Source: Novosphingobium sp. Rr 2-17
GTDB lineage: Bacteria; Pseudomonadota; Alphaproteobacteria; Sphingomonadales; Sphingomonadaceae
DNA: 64,000 nt
Assembly (NCBI RefSeq): GCF_000272475.1
Contig: NZ_AKFJ01000081.1
Location: 1-64,000 of the forward strand
Direction: 5' to 3'
Part shown: piece by piece, positions 50,697 through 59,838 of the stretch
Numbering within the stretch: position 1 is the stretch's first letter
How the letters are laid out: each line of letters begins with the position of its first letter
The notes under the pieces: generated by a model
The model's database searches: none
Seen by the model: the letters and a program-made list of their open reading frames with translations, nothing else
What the model was told of the DNA's origin: nothing
Translations under genes and position numbers: made by a program

Positions 50697-52088
50697 ATGA
50701 AGACCATGCTCAAGCTCGCCGCCACCACGATGCTGGCAACGCTCGCTCTGGCCGCACCGGCTCAGGCGAAGGAAACCCCGCCCCCAGCAGCCGCGCCCAA
50801 GCCGTTTACGCTGCCGCAACTGACTGATTTCACGTTGCCTAACGGCATGAAGGTGACGCTCGCCCAGCACGGCAACGTGCCCAAAGTGACGATCCTGGCG
50901 ACGATCCGCACCGGCAATATCGATGATGGCGGCAACGTCTGGCTGGCGGATTTGACCGGCGGCGTTATGCAGAAGGGCGCAGGCGGCAAGGACGCGTCGC
51001 AACTGGCCGAGCTGGCGGCGGGAATGGGCGGTTCGCTATCGCTGTCCACCGGCGTTGATTCGTCCAGTGCCGTGATCGACGTGCTGGCAGATTCCGCGCC
51101 GGCTGCGATCGGCCTGCTCGCCGACCTGCTCCAGCGGCCGGACTTCAAGCCGGAGGAACTGGAGAAAGTGCGCGCCGACATGCTGCGCAACCTTGCCATA
51201 GCCCGGTCGACGCCGGGTTCGCAGGCGGCGGAGGCGTTCGCGGCGGCGCTGTATCCGGGCCATCCCTATGGCATGGTGTTTCCCACTGCGGCGCAGCTTC
51301 AGGGCTACACGCTCGATGAGGTCAAGGCCTTCCACGCCGCCAACTTCGGCGCCGCGCGCAGCCACTTGTACGTCGTGGGGCGGTTCGATCAGGCAACGAT
51401 GCGCGTCGCGATCGAGAAGGCGTTCGGCGGCTGGGCCGCCGGCAATGCGCCTACGCAGCTTCCCGCGCCCGCTGCTCCGCCCGCCAAGGTGACGCTGATC
51501 GACCGGACCGGGGCGCCGCAATCGGTGGTGCTGATCGGACGCCCGGTCGCCAAGCCGGGCGAGGCAATCGACATCAAGGCGTCCAGCACGCTGCTGGGCG
51601 GTTACTTCTCCTCGCGCATCACGCGCAACATCCGCGAGGACAAGGGCTACACCTACTCGCCCCGAGCTTCGTTGTCCGAGCAAGTGCAGGGCGCTTCGTG
51701 GACGGAGGAAGCTGCTATTACTTCCGAAGCGACGGGGCCCGCGATCACCGAGATCTTCAAGGAGATCCGGCGGATGCAGGATAGCCAGCCCACCCCGGCA
51801 GAGGTCCAGGGCATCAAGAACTACATGAACGGCAACTTCGTACTGGGATTGTCGTCGCGCAACGGGTTGGCCGGATCGCTCGCCAGCCTCGACGTGCTGG
51901 GGCTGGGTGCGAATTATCTCAACACGTACGTGGGTAAAGTCAGCGCGTTGACGGCAGCCGATTTCGAGGCGGCGGCGAAGCGTGAACTGGGCGTGGACGG
52001 CATGAACGTGGTGATCGTCGGCCCGCTCGACAGCGTGCGCCCGCAACTGGCCACCGTCCCTGAGATCGCCGCCAAGCTGCCGAAGTAA
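50697..52088 (+). CDS. M16B peptidase homologue lacking the zinc motif
   Basis: 463 aa with a signal peptide (MKTMLKLAATTMLATLALAAPAQA). The fold matches M16 (DFTLPNGMKVTLAQHGNVPKVTI, ... YSPRASLSEQVQGASW, YYMNGNFVLG-like), but where HxxEH should be the sequence is VWLADLTGGVMQKGAG, so no zinc can bind. The R/Y pair that contacts substrate in the inactive partner appears in NIREDKGYTYSPR. It therefore should be the non-catalytic partner of the upstream enzyme in a heterodimer. Shine-Dalgarno GGAGG is eight bases upstream. Confidence 0.9.
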   Translation: MKTMLKLAATTMLATLALAAPAQAKETPPPAAAPKPFTLPQLTDFTLPNGMKVTLAQHGNVPKVTILATIRTGNIDDGGNVWLADLTGGVMQKGAGGKDASQLAELAAGMGGSLSLSTGVDSSSAVIDVLADSAPAAIGLLADLLQRPDFKPEELEKVRADMLRNLAIARSTPGSQAAEAFAAALYPGHPYGMVFPTAAQLQGYTLDEVKAFHAANFGAARSHLYVVGRFDQATMRVAIEKAFGGWAAGNAPTQLPAPAAPPAKVTLIDRTGAPQSVVLIGRPVAKPGEAIDIKASSTLLGGYFSSRITRNIREDKGYTYSPRASLSEQVQGASWTEEAAITSEATGPAITEIFKEIRRMQDSQPTPAEVQGIKNYMNGNFVLGLSSRNGLAGSLASLDVLGLGANYLNTYVGKVSALTAADFEAAAKRELGVDGMNVVIVGPLDSVRPQLATVPEIAAKLPK

Positions 52089-52104
52089 GGCGTGCGCCCC
52101 CAAC

Positions 52105-52146
52105 TTCGTCATTGCGAGCCCACAGGGCGCAGCAATCCAGGGCAGC
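52105..52146. repeat. REP-like repeat copy
   Basis: TTCGTCATTGCGAGCCCACAG... ending GCAATCCAGGGCAGC matches the outer parts of the repeat at 30.8 kb but has a different centre. It is the downstream flank of the M16B operon; nothing else is seen in the gap up to 52229. Confidence 0.7.
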
Positions 52147-52228
52147 GTATACCGACCTGGATTGCCGCGACTAACGGTGGTGCCAGTGCTGCGGTATACG
52201 GATAGCCATCGCTCTAAAGAAGCGCGAG

Positions 52229-54304
52229 CTATCCTTGAGCCTTGTCGGCCAGCAGCGACGGGGTGAGCACTTGCGGCAGTTGCTGGGGCTGGCCGTTCTT
52301 GCCGTACCAGACGTACAGCGGCACCCCGGCGGCACCCTGCGCGGTCAGGTAGCGGGTGATCGCCGGGTCGCGGCGGGTCCAGTCGCCGCGCAGCACCAGG
52401 ACGTGGGCCTTCTCAAATGCGGCGCGGGTATCCTCGCGCTCGATCGCGACGCCTTCGTTGACTTTGCAGGTCAAGCACCAGTCGGCGGTCATGTAGACGA
52501 ACACTGGCCGTCCGGCGCGGCGGGCTGCGGCAAGCGCATCCTCATTGAAAGGCTGTGCATCGAGGATCGATGCCTCCGCACCCGGTGCCTTAGCCTGCAT
52601 CGGCACCAGCGTCACGAACGCCACGGCGATTGCGGTAACGCCGACCAGGACGAGCGGACCGACTGCCTTGCCGGAATGTTGCCGCCGTCCCGCGAAGGCC
52701 AGCAGGCCCAGCAGCGCTGCAGTTGCCGCCAAGGCTGCGAGCAAGAAATCGCGTCCACCCACGCGCCACGCCAGCCAGGAGAGCGCAAGCGCGGTTAGCC
52801 CCATCGGCAGCGCCATCCAGCGCCGGAAGGTCACCATCCACCCGCCAGGGCGCGGCATCCGCGCTCGTAGCGCCGGCACGAAAGCGATCGCCAGGAATGG
52901 CAAGGCGATGCCCAGGCCCAGCGTCGCGAACAGCAGCATCGCCGGCAGCACCGGCAGTAGCAGCGCCGCACCCATGGCGCTGGCCATGAACGGGCCAGTG
53001 CAAGGCGTTGCGACAAAGGCGGCGAGCAGGCCGGTTGCAAACGCGCGGCGGGTGAAGCTGCCCGGAGAACCGCCGCCCGATCCGCTCACGAATCCCGGCA
53101 CGGCCAGCTCATAAACGCCCAACAGATTGGCCGTAATCGCTGCCGCCAACAGCAGCAGCGCGACAACGACCACCGGCTCCTGCAATTGGAAAGCCCAGCC
53201 CACTTGCTCGCCGCCCGCGCGCAACGCCAGCAGCAACGCGCCGAGGCCCAGGCAAGCCACAATGACGCCTGCGGCGTAGGCCAGCCCCTCGATCCGCGCA
53301 TGGCTTTCGCTCTCTCCGGCCCGTGCCAGGCTGAGGGCTTTCAGCGAAAGGATCGGAAATACGCACGGCATGACATTGAGCAGTAGGCCGCCCGCCAGTG
53401 CCGCCAGCAGCAGCCAGGCGAGCGAGGGCAAGTCCTTCGCCTCGCCGGTGACGACCGGCACTCCGCCTTGCGGCACCGGGCCGGGCCGAGCGGTGAAGGA
53501 GACACCATTGCCAGCGCCGTCCAGTCGCAGCACGGCGCCGATTGTGCTCGCGTTCTCGGGGTCGAACTTCGCGCGCGGGATCGTTACCAGCAGAACGTCG
53601 CCTTTGCGGGCGAACAATTGCGGCGCGGCATAATCGATCAGCTTGTCGTTGGCGACGAACACATGCGGGTCGTCGAGCTTGACCGAGGCCGGAAGCGGGA
53701 TCGCCAGCCTTATATCCTTGGAGCCGAGCGCGAAGGCGGCCTTGCGATCCAGCGGCGCGGGCAGGCGCTGCTCCCAGGCGGCGAAGCCTGCGGGCACGGC
53801 GCCGGTGCCGACAACGACCTCGGCAGCCAATTCGGCACGTTCGGGTACGCACAACTGCTCGGTGCAGGCCAGCCACTGCGCCTTCACCCGCACTGGCAAG
53901 CGATCGCCGGGCTTGGCGTCGGCTGGCGCGGTGAACGGCATCAGGACCGCGTATTCGCTTTCGTAGACGTGGTTCATCAGCCCCTGGACTAGCAAGGTCT
54001 GCGGCACTGGATAGCGGGGCTGGCCGACCGCCGCGCCAGTCGGCAGCGTCCATTCGAGTTGCATGCCAAGGCCGGCATCGCCCGGGTTGACCCAGTAGCC
54101 GTGCCAGCCCGGCGCGGGGGTCATGCGAATGGCGATCTGGGTCTGCTGACCCGCTTCCACAGGTGCGCCGACCACGAGCTGAGCGGTGATATGGCTCGGC
54201 ACAGCATTGGCGGGGGACGCGGCAGTGATCGAAAGAGCCAGCATCGCGAGGAACTGACATGCGAGTGCCACAAGTAGGCGATAGCGGCGCGTAATCATGG
54301 TCAT
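52229..54304 (-). CDS. DsbD/ScsB-like thiol:disulfide interchange protein
   Basis: 691 aa. Signal peptide (residues ~1-35), then a periplasmic alpha-like domain containing WLACTEQLCVPERAEL (paired cysteines). The membrane beta domain has eight or so segments with the two redox cysteines in LLNVMPCVFPILSLK and AAFVATPCTGPFMASAMG. The C-terminal thioredoxin-like gamma domain carries FVYMTADWCLTCKVNEGV (CxxC). It moves electrons from cytosolic thioredoxin to periplasmic partners. This layout matches the ScsB/DipZ type. A start at 54298 is also possible. Confidence 0.9.
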   Translation of the reverse strand: MTMITRRYRLLVALACQFLAMLALSITAASPANAVPSHITAQLVVGAPVEAGQQTQIAIRMTPAPGWHGYWVNPGDAGLGMQLEWTLPTGAAVGQPRYPVPQTLLVQGLMNHVYESEYAVLMPFTAPADAKPGDRLPVRVKAQWLACTEQLCVPERAELAAEVVVGTGAVPAGFAAWEQRLPAPLDRKAAFALGSKDIRLAIPLPASVKLDDPHVFVANDKLIDYAAPQLFARKGDVLLVTIPRAKFDPENASTIGAVLRLDGAGNGVSFTARPGPVPQGGVPVVTGEAKDLPSLAWLLLAALAGGLLLNVMPCVFPILSLKALSLARAGESESHARIEGLAYAAGVIVACLGLGALLLALRAGGEQVGWAFQLQEPVVVVALLLLAAAITANLLGVYELAVPGFVSGSGGGSPGSFTRRAFATGLLAAFVATPCTGPFMASAMGAALLLPVLPAMLLFATLGLGIALPFLAIAFVPALRARMPRPGGWMVTFRRWMALPMGLTALALSWLAWRVGGRDFLLAALAATAALLGLLAFAGRRQHSGKAVGPLVLVGVTAIAVAFVTLVPMQAKAPGAEASILDAQPFNEDALAAARRAGRPVFVYMTADWCLTCKVNEGVAIEREDTRAAFEKAHVLVLRGDWTRRDPAITRYLTAQGAAGVPLYVWYGKNGQPQQLPQVLTPSLLADKAQG

Positions 54305-54397
54305 CCGTCGCGTTGCGCGGCCCTTGCGCTGGACGCGCAATCCGGTCATCGACGCGTGTGCCCGCATTGCTCCGTCTTTTCAAGGAACCTTGCCCCG

Positions 54398-56083
54398 ATG
54401 CGTCCTTCCTGCCGCTTTCTCGGTCTTGCCGCTGCCCTGACGATTGCCGTTCCTGCTGTGGCTCAGCCTGCGCCCAGCCCCGCTCCGGCCCCAGCGCCGC
54501 CGCCTCCAACGCCCCAGACGCTGCCTAGCAAGCCGCCCAAGCTGATCGTCGCCATTTCGGTGGACCAGTTCTCGGCCGATCTCTTCGCGCAGTACCGCCA
54601 GCACTACACCAAGGGCATGGGCCGCCTGCTGCAAGGCGTGGTGTTCGCTTCGGGCTTCCAGTCGCATGCAGCGACCGAGACGTGCCCTGGCCACTCGACC
54701 TTGCTGACTGGCGTTCACCCCTCGCGCACCGGGATCATCGCCAACAACTGGTTCGACGAGAAGCTGGGTCGCGAAGTCTATTGCGCCGAGGAAGAAGGCA
54801 ACCCCAAGAGCACGGCCGACGACCCGGTGGTGAGCAACCACCACTTGCTGGCGCCGACGCTCGGCGATCTGCTCAAGGCGCGCAATCCCGCCACGCTGAA
54901 CGTCGCCGTCTCCGCCAAGGATCGCGCGGTGGTGATGATGAGCGGCCACACCGCCGATGCCGGCTACTGGTTCAAGGGCAAGGGCTTCACCACCTTTGCC
55001 GATCGCAAGGTTTCGCCTGCAGCCGTGGCTGAAAACACGGCGCTTGCCAGCCTGGTTGGCACAGGCGCCGCCGACCTGGCCGTGCCCGGCTGGTGCGCCG
55101 GGGTTGATCGCGCCACCGACCTGGGAGGCTTCACCATCGGCACCTACCGCTTTCCGCTGAAGGCCGGCGACTTCAAGGGCTTCTCCAACAGCCCGCGCAT
55201 CGACGAGGCCACCACGGACCTGGCGGTGCGCCTGCTCGACGAGATGCCGCTGGGCAAGGACGACGTGCCCGATGTGCTTTCGGTCAGCTACTCCGCCACC
55301 GACAAGGTCGGCCATGCCTATGGCAACGAGGGCGTCGAGATGTGCATCCAGATGGCAGTGCTCGATGATGCCGTCGGTCGCTTGCTCGATGCGCTTGATG
55401 CACGTGGGCTGGACTATGCCGTCGTGCTCAGCGCCGACCATGGCGCTCCCGACGCGCCCGAGCGGATGCGGCTGCAAGGCGTTGCCGACGCCGCCCGCCT
55501 CGACCCCACGCTGACGGACAAAGGCTTGTCCGAAGCGATCAGCAAGGTGACCGGTATCACGGTCAAATCGGGCAAGGTCGTCCACGGTGCCGGCGGCTCG
55601 GGTGACATTTGGGTCGATGGCGAGTTGCAGGGCAAGAAGCGCGGCAAAGTGATTGCCGAACTGGTCCGCGAACTGAAGGCCAACCCGCAGGTTTCCGGCG
55701 TCTACACCGCGGCCGAACTGGCCCGCGTGAAAGTGCCGAGCGGCCATCCGCAGGACTGGACCGAGATCGAGCGCGTCGCCGCCTCGTACAACCCGGCGCA
55801 TTCGGGCGAAGTGCTCATGATGACCAAGCGCGACATCGTGCCGGGCACCAAGCCCGTGCCCGGCTACACCTCGACCCACGGCAGCCCGTGGGACTACGAT
55901 CGCCGCGTGCCGATCGTGTTCTGGCGCAAGGGCATCACCCCGGTCGAACAGGCGCAGCCGGTCGAGACGGTCGACATCGCGCCCACGCTGGCCGCACTCG
56001 TCGGCCTTTCCGCGCCGGCCGGCACCTGGGACGGGCGCTGTCTCGACATCTACGCCGGGGAGGCCGATAGCTGCACGCGATGA
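54398..56083 (+). CDS. phoK: PhoK-type alkaline phosphatase
   Basis: 561 aa secreted enzyme: signal peptide (MRPSCRFLGLAAALTIAVPAVAQ), then a Pro-rich stretch. LIVAISVDQFSADLFAQYR supplies the first metal Asp; the nucleophile lies in SHAATETCPGHSTLLTG as threonine rather than serine; VLSADHGAPDAPERM and STHGSPWDYDRRVPIVFW supply remaining metal ligands. Threonine nucleophile and overall length fit PhoK/SPAP of Sphingomonas. It is expected to release phosphate from monoesters outside the cytoplasm. Its end overlaps the ubiquinone hydroxylase gene by four bases. Confidence 0.88.
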   Translation: MRPSCRFLGLAAALTIAVPAVAQPAPSPAPAPAPPPPTPQTLPSKPPKLIVAISVDQFSADLFAQYRQHYTKGMGRLLQGVVFASGFQSHAATETCPGHSTLLTGVHPSRTGIIANNWFDEKLGREVYCAEEEGNPKSTADDPVVSNHHLLAPTLGDLLKARNPATLNVAVSAKDRAVVMMSGHTADAGYWFKGKGFTTFADRKVSPAAVAENTALASLVGTGAADLAVPGWCAGVDRATDLGGFTIGTYRFPLKAGDFKGFSNSPRIDEATTDLAVRLLDEMPLGKDDVPDVLSVSYSATDKVGHAYGNEGVEMCIQMAVLDDAVGRLLDALDARGLDYAVVLSADHGAPDAPERMRLQGVADAARLDPTLTDKGLSEAISKVTGITVKSGKVVHGAGGSGDIWVDGELQGKKRGKVIAELVRELKANPQVSGVYTAAELARVKVPSGHPQDWTEIERVAASYNPAHSGEVLMMTKRDIVPGTKPVPGYTSTHGSPWDYDRRVPIVFWRKGITPVEQAQPVETVDIAPTLAALVGLSAPAGTWDGRCLDIYAGEADSCTR

Positions 56084-57318
56084 GCGACTCGAATGTTAAG
56101 CTGGCGGACGACCGCCGCGACCTGATCATCCTGGGCGGCGGCCTCGTGGGCATGACCCTGGCGCTGGCGGCCGCCCGCGCCGGGATCACCAGCCACGTCG
56201 TCGATCGCGCCGATCCCGCTGACCTCACCGCCGAAGGTGCCGATGGCCGGGCTTCGGCGATTTCGACCGCGAGCTGGAACTTGTTCACCAACATCGGCCT
56301 GGCCAATGCGCTGGAGTCGCTGGGTTGCCCGATCGATTCGATCGCCGTGACCGACGGCATGCAACCGGGCCGCATCGATTTCGCGCCCAAGCCCGACGAG
56401 GGCACCCTCGGTCGCATGTTCGCCAACCGCGACTTGCGGATCGCTTTGTTCGATGCCGCCAAGGACGAACCGGCCATCGCCTGGCATGTGCGGACCCAAG
56501 CAGTCCGGCGCGATCGCGGCCCGCACGGGGTGGAGGTCGAACTGTCGGACGGCCAGGTGCTCAAGGCCTCGCTGCTGGTCGCCGCCGAAGGTCGCCAGTC
56601 GCCCACGCGGGACGATGCCGGCTTTGCGCTGGCCAAGTGGGAATACCACCACCGCGCCTTCGTGGCCGGACTGTTCCACGACAAGCCCCACGGCAATACC
56701 GCCTGGGAAATCTTCTACCCCGCCGGTCCGTTCGCGCTGCTGCCGCTGCTGGACGACGAGCAAGGCCGCCACCGCAGTGCCCTGGTGTGGACCGTCGCGG
56801 AGAAGGACGCCGCCGGTATCGCTGCCATGCCCGATGCGATGTTCGTCAACGAGGTATCCGCGCGGATGCATGGCGTGCTGGGCGCTATCTCCTTGTCCGC
56901 CCCGCGCATGAGCTACCCTTTGCGCTTCCACCATGCCGGCAAAGTCGTCGATCAGCGCCTCGCCGTGATCGGCGACGCTGCCCACGGCATGCACCCGATC
57001 GCCGGACAAGGCCTGAACCTGGGCCTGCGCGATGTCGGCACCTTGGTCGAAGTCTTGAGCGAGGGCATGCGCCTGGGCCTCGAGCCTGGCGATGCCCAAC
57101 TCCTTGCCCGCTACGAAACCTGGCGCGGGCTCGACAGCTTCACGGTCATGGCCGCCACCGACAGCCTCACGCGACTGTTCGGCATCCCCGGCAAAACCGC
57201 CAGCGCCGCCCGCCGCCTCGGCATGAGCGCGGTCCAACGCACCCCTGTGCTGAAGCGCTTCTTCATGGAGCAAGCACGCGGGATGTCCGGGAAACTGCCG
57301 GTGTTGTTGCAGGGGTAA
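56080..57318 (+). CDS. UbiH/COQ6-family ubiquinone monooxygenase
   Basis: 412 aa FAD monooxygenase. The dinucleotide-binding loop is LIILGGGLVGMTLALAAARAG (~16); RASAISTASWNLFTNIGL and the GD motif RLAVIGDAAHGMHPIAGQGLNLGLRDVGTLVE (~300) are the Ubi/VisC/COQ6 signature. It hydroxylates the aromatic ring of a ubiquinone precursor, though which carbon cannot be told. ATG overlaps the phoK stop; co-translation with a phosphatase is odd functionally and may be chance packing. Confidence 0.9.
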   Translation: MSDSNVKLADDRRDLIILGGGLVGMTLALAAARAGITSHVVDRADPADLTAEGADGRASAISTASWNLFTNIGLANALESLGCPIDSIAVTDGMQPGRIDFAPKPDEGTLGRMFANRDLRIALFDAAKDEPAIAWHVRTQAVRRDRGPHGVEVELSDGQVLKASLLVAAEGRQSPTRDDAGFALAKWEYHHRAFVAGLFHDKPHGNTAWEIFYPAGPFALLPLLDDEQGRHRSALVWTVAEKDAAGIAAMPDAMFVNEVSARMHGVLGAISLSAPRMSYPLRFHHAGKVVDQRLAVIGDAAHGMHPIAGQGLNLGLRDVGTLVEVLSEGMRLGLEPGDAQLLARYETWRGLDSFTVMAATDSLTRLFGIPGKTASAARRLGMSAVQRTPVLKRFFMEQARGMSGKLPVLLQG

Positions 57319-57628
57319 CGGGCTTTCCGCGAACCCAGGTTGACACAGTTGACACGCCCTTGGGGGAGAAGTGACGCCTTCTTGGATTATTATTTCCTTG
57401 AGGCGCAGCGCGAGTTCTGCCGTGGGCATGGTCTGGGTAGGGCAGGCGGGTCTGGAGCATGGCGCAAGGTACGCCAGCGCCGTATATGTAGGAAAGCGAA
57501 ACGTCTCGTTGTGGCGTTGCGGCCCCTATCCCCACTGCCACTTGCAGTAACCGTTTGTTCATGCTCACTGAGCCTGAAGAGGTGGAATAATACACATTTA
57601 GGTATGCCGCCGCAGCAGGGGAATGGAA
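57319..57628. other. Intergenic region with tandem TTGACAC
   Basis: About 310 bases without a gene. TTGACAC-AG-TTGACAC at 57340-57355 gives two -35-like boxes, but no matching -10 was found 17 bases downstream of either. It may be a regulator site rather than a promoter. Confidence 0.4.
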
Positions 57629-58192
57629 ATGAAAATAGCTTCTTGGGCCTGTGCCGTTGGTTTAGCGGTCTTGTCGGCTCCGGGGACGGCCGAAGCGAAA
57701 GGTATAATCTATGATTGCGACACAGCAGCTAATCATTTCTCTGAATTGATTCTGCCCGTTGAGGAGGTTCCATTCACGGTTTCCGGGAATGTAAAATTGA
57801 ACGCGCTTGCTGGAAGCACGACTTACGCCCCTCTTACTCGAATTCAAATCGCATCATCCGCAGCCCCGGGACAGTCTTCCGATGTCTATGCTGGTTTCAC
57901 TCTCACAGCGCTAGCCGTCGATGCTAAAAAGACGCCTTCTGGGGAGCCGGCAATCCAGATGTTAAGTTTCAATTTTAGCGGCAAGAAGGATGAGGTTATA
58001 CCGCTATCGTTGAGGACAAAGCCGGGTACCGTTCAAGCCTTTTCCTTGTCGTATGACGGGAACAAGGTTCTCGTGACCCTAGGAACCGAATCCAAGAGCT
58101 TTCCAATAAAAACCAGTGACCCCGTCGTACGTCTTGTCTGTTCAACAGGCGAATTCCTGTTCACGGATTTGACGATCATGCCATCGCGCTAG
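57629..58192 (+). CDS. Secreted hypothetical protein
   Basis: 187 aa with a clear signal peptide (MKIASWACAVGLAVLSAPGTAEAKG). The mature part is beta-rich with three cysteines (YDCDTAANHF, RLVCSTGEFLF) and no known motif. The codon use is noticeably less GC-rich than neighbours (many A/T-ending codons), hinting at recent arrival. Start 57629 has GGGGA seven bases upstream; the ATG at 57623 is too near it. The stop is 16 bases from the convergent mitofilin-like gene. Confidence 0.7.
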   Translation: MKIASWACAVGLAVLSAPGTAEAKGIIYDCDTAANHFSELILPVEEVPFTVSGNVKLNALAGSTTYAPLTRIQIASSAAPGQSSDVYAGFTLTALAVDAKKTPSGEPAIQMLSFNFSGKKDEVIPLSLRTKPGTVQAFSLSYDGNKVLVTLGTESKSFPIKTSDPVVRLVCSTGEFLFTDLTIMPSR

Positions 58193-58208
58193 CGACAACA
58201 TCCGCCCC

Positions 58209-59120
58209 TTACTCCGCCACCGCGTCCTCGGTCGGCTCTCCCGCCGGTGCGGTGGGCGCTAGCGGGCTGGCTTGCGTCACGGCTTGGCCGCTGTCGTCGG
58301 TGAGGCGGTTCGGTTCGAGCATGGCGGTGGTTTCGAGCAGGTCCAGGGCCTGCTGGACGGCGCCGTAGCGGCGGGCGTCGGCGATCCAGTTGTCGGCGAC
58401 ATTGGCGCCGGGCAGGCGTTCGACTTCGGCGATGGCCTGGTCGATGCGGCCTGAGCCGAGCATCAGGCGAGCGCGGGCGATGCGGGCGGACGGGGTGCCG
58501 AGTTCGGCGGTGCCGCTGCGTACCACGAACAAGCTGCCGAGCTGGTGGCGGGCGCGGTCCCACAAGCTGGTGTTGGCGCCATTGGTCGCAAGGCCTCCCG
58601 AAAGCGCTTCGAGGCGGGCACTCAATTCATCGACGGTGACGGGGCGCTGGGCGAAGTCGATCACGGTCTGTACCGCGCGCGGTTGGGCCTGGGCGAAGTG
58701 GAGGCGTAATTGATCGGCGACGGTGCCCAGCGCCACGCCGCGATCGATCTGGCGGCGGGCAGCGAAGGCGATCAGCAGGCTTTCTGCTCGCGCGGCGTTG
58801 CCAGAGGCAGCGCGGCTTTGGAAATCGACACGGGACATGCGGTCTTCGATCAGCGCGAGGCGACCCTCGACCGTGTTGATCGCGTCCATCGCGCTGCTGG
58901 TCCGGGACGCCGTGGCCCCACCTTGCGGCGCCCCCGATGTCGGGGCGGCAGGCGCAGGTTGTGACGCCGGCAGCACTTGCGCCAGATAGCCGCGCGAGGC
59001 GATCCAGGTCACCAACGCGGCGCCCAGCAGGAAAGCGACCAGCGCGACCGACAGCGTGATGCCACCCGAGCGGGATCGCTTTGATGGAGGCGAAAGAGAA
59101 GGTGTGGACAGGTCCTGCAT
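58209..59120 (-). CDS. Mitofilin-like inner-membrane protein
   Basis: 303 aa: one transmembrane helix (GITLSVALVAFLLGAALVTWI, ~18-38), a Pro/Ala linker, then a long helical periplasmic part (DAINTVEGRLALIEDRMSRVDFQSRAASGNAARAESLLIAFAARR and more). This is the COG4223-like protein regularly found after hemD in alphaproteobacteria, related to mitofilin/Mic60 and HemX. Its role is membrane-associated and ill-defined. Same strand as hemD and hemC, 17 bases from hemD. Confidence 0.78.
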   Translation of the reverse strand: MQDLSTPSLSPPSKRSRSGGITLSVALVAFLLGAALVTWIASRGYLAQVLPASQPAPAAPTSGAPQGGATASRTSSAMDAINTVEGRLALIEDRMSRVDFQSRAASGNAARAESLLIAFAARRQIDRGVALGTVADQLRLHFAQAQPRAVQTVIDFAQRPVTVDELSARLEALSGGLATNGANTSLWDRARHQLGSLFVVRSGTAELGTPSARIARARLMLGSGRIDQAIAEVERLPGANVADNWIADARRYGAVQQALDLLETTAMLEPNRLTDDSGQAVTQASPLAPTAPAGEPTEDAVAE

Positions 59121-59137
59121 CAGGGCCTTTTCTTGAG

Positions 59138-59830
59138 TTAGGGACGCGGGCTGAGTTCTTGGCACATCTCGTGCGCCAAGGCCAGCAAGCCCGCATCGTC
59201 GGGCCGTTCGGCGCTGCGCAGCGCCCTCCAGCCGTGTCCGGCGCGGGCGGCGATGCGCGGGCCCAGCGCGGCGAGCGCCAGGTGCGCGCGCGCTATCCCG
59301 GCCTCGTCGCACAAAGTCGCCAGCCGCGCTGCCGCTTCGCCCGAATGGAGCAGCCCGAGGGCCGGCTGTGCGAGGCGCGCGGCGAGGGCGGTGGAGAGGG
59401 GTAGCGGCTCGCTGGCATATACCTCGCAGGTGACGAGGGTAACGTCGGACGGTACGTTGAGAGTCACGCGCTCGCGGCCCGCCAGGCGCAGCAGGCGGAT
59501 CGGTGCGGGAGGCAGCGCGTCCAGCACGCCTTGCAGCCCGCCACTGCCGACCATCGCCACCACCAGTCCGGCTTCTCGTGCCGCAGCCGCGGTTGCTTCG
59601 CCTACCGTATAGGCCGGCATGCCGCGATAGCGCTCCAGCGCTGGTCCGGCATGGCGCAAGGCATTGGCGCTTCCCAGGAGTAGGCCGTCGATCGCATTCG
59701 CCGGAACCGGCTCCCACGCTTGCGGGCGAATAGCGAACAACGGGTGGAATTCGGCGGCCAGGCCCAGCGCGCGCGCCGCCTCGGTGGTCGCCGCCGCGCC
59801 TGGCTGGGGACGCAGAACCAAGACCGGCAT
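59138..59830 (-). CDS. hemD: Uroporphyrinogen-III synthase
   Basis: 230 aa. HemD closes hydroxymethylbilane to uroporphyrinogen III with ring D inversion. The fold has weak sequence signature; PVLVLRPQPGAAATTEAARALG, ANAIDGLLLGSANALRH, PAYTVGEATAAAAREAGL (the conserved VG..TA) and ALGPRIAARAG match. Position eight bases after hemC confirms the call. Confidence 0.88.
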   Translation of the reverse strand: MPVLVLRPQPGAAATTEAARALGLAAEFHPLFAIRPQAWEPVPANAIDGLLLGSANALRHAGPALERYRGMPAYTVGEATAAAAREAGLVVAMVGSGGLQGVLDALPPAPIRLLRLAGRERVTLNVPSDVTLVTCEVYASEPLPLSTALAARLAQPALGLLHSGEAAARLATLCDEAGIARAHLALAALGPRIAARAGHGWRALRSAERPDDAGLLALAHEMCQELSPRP

Positions 59831-59838
59831 TGGCTGGC

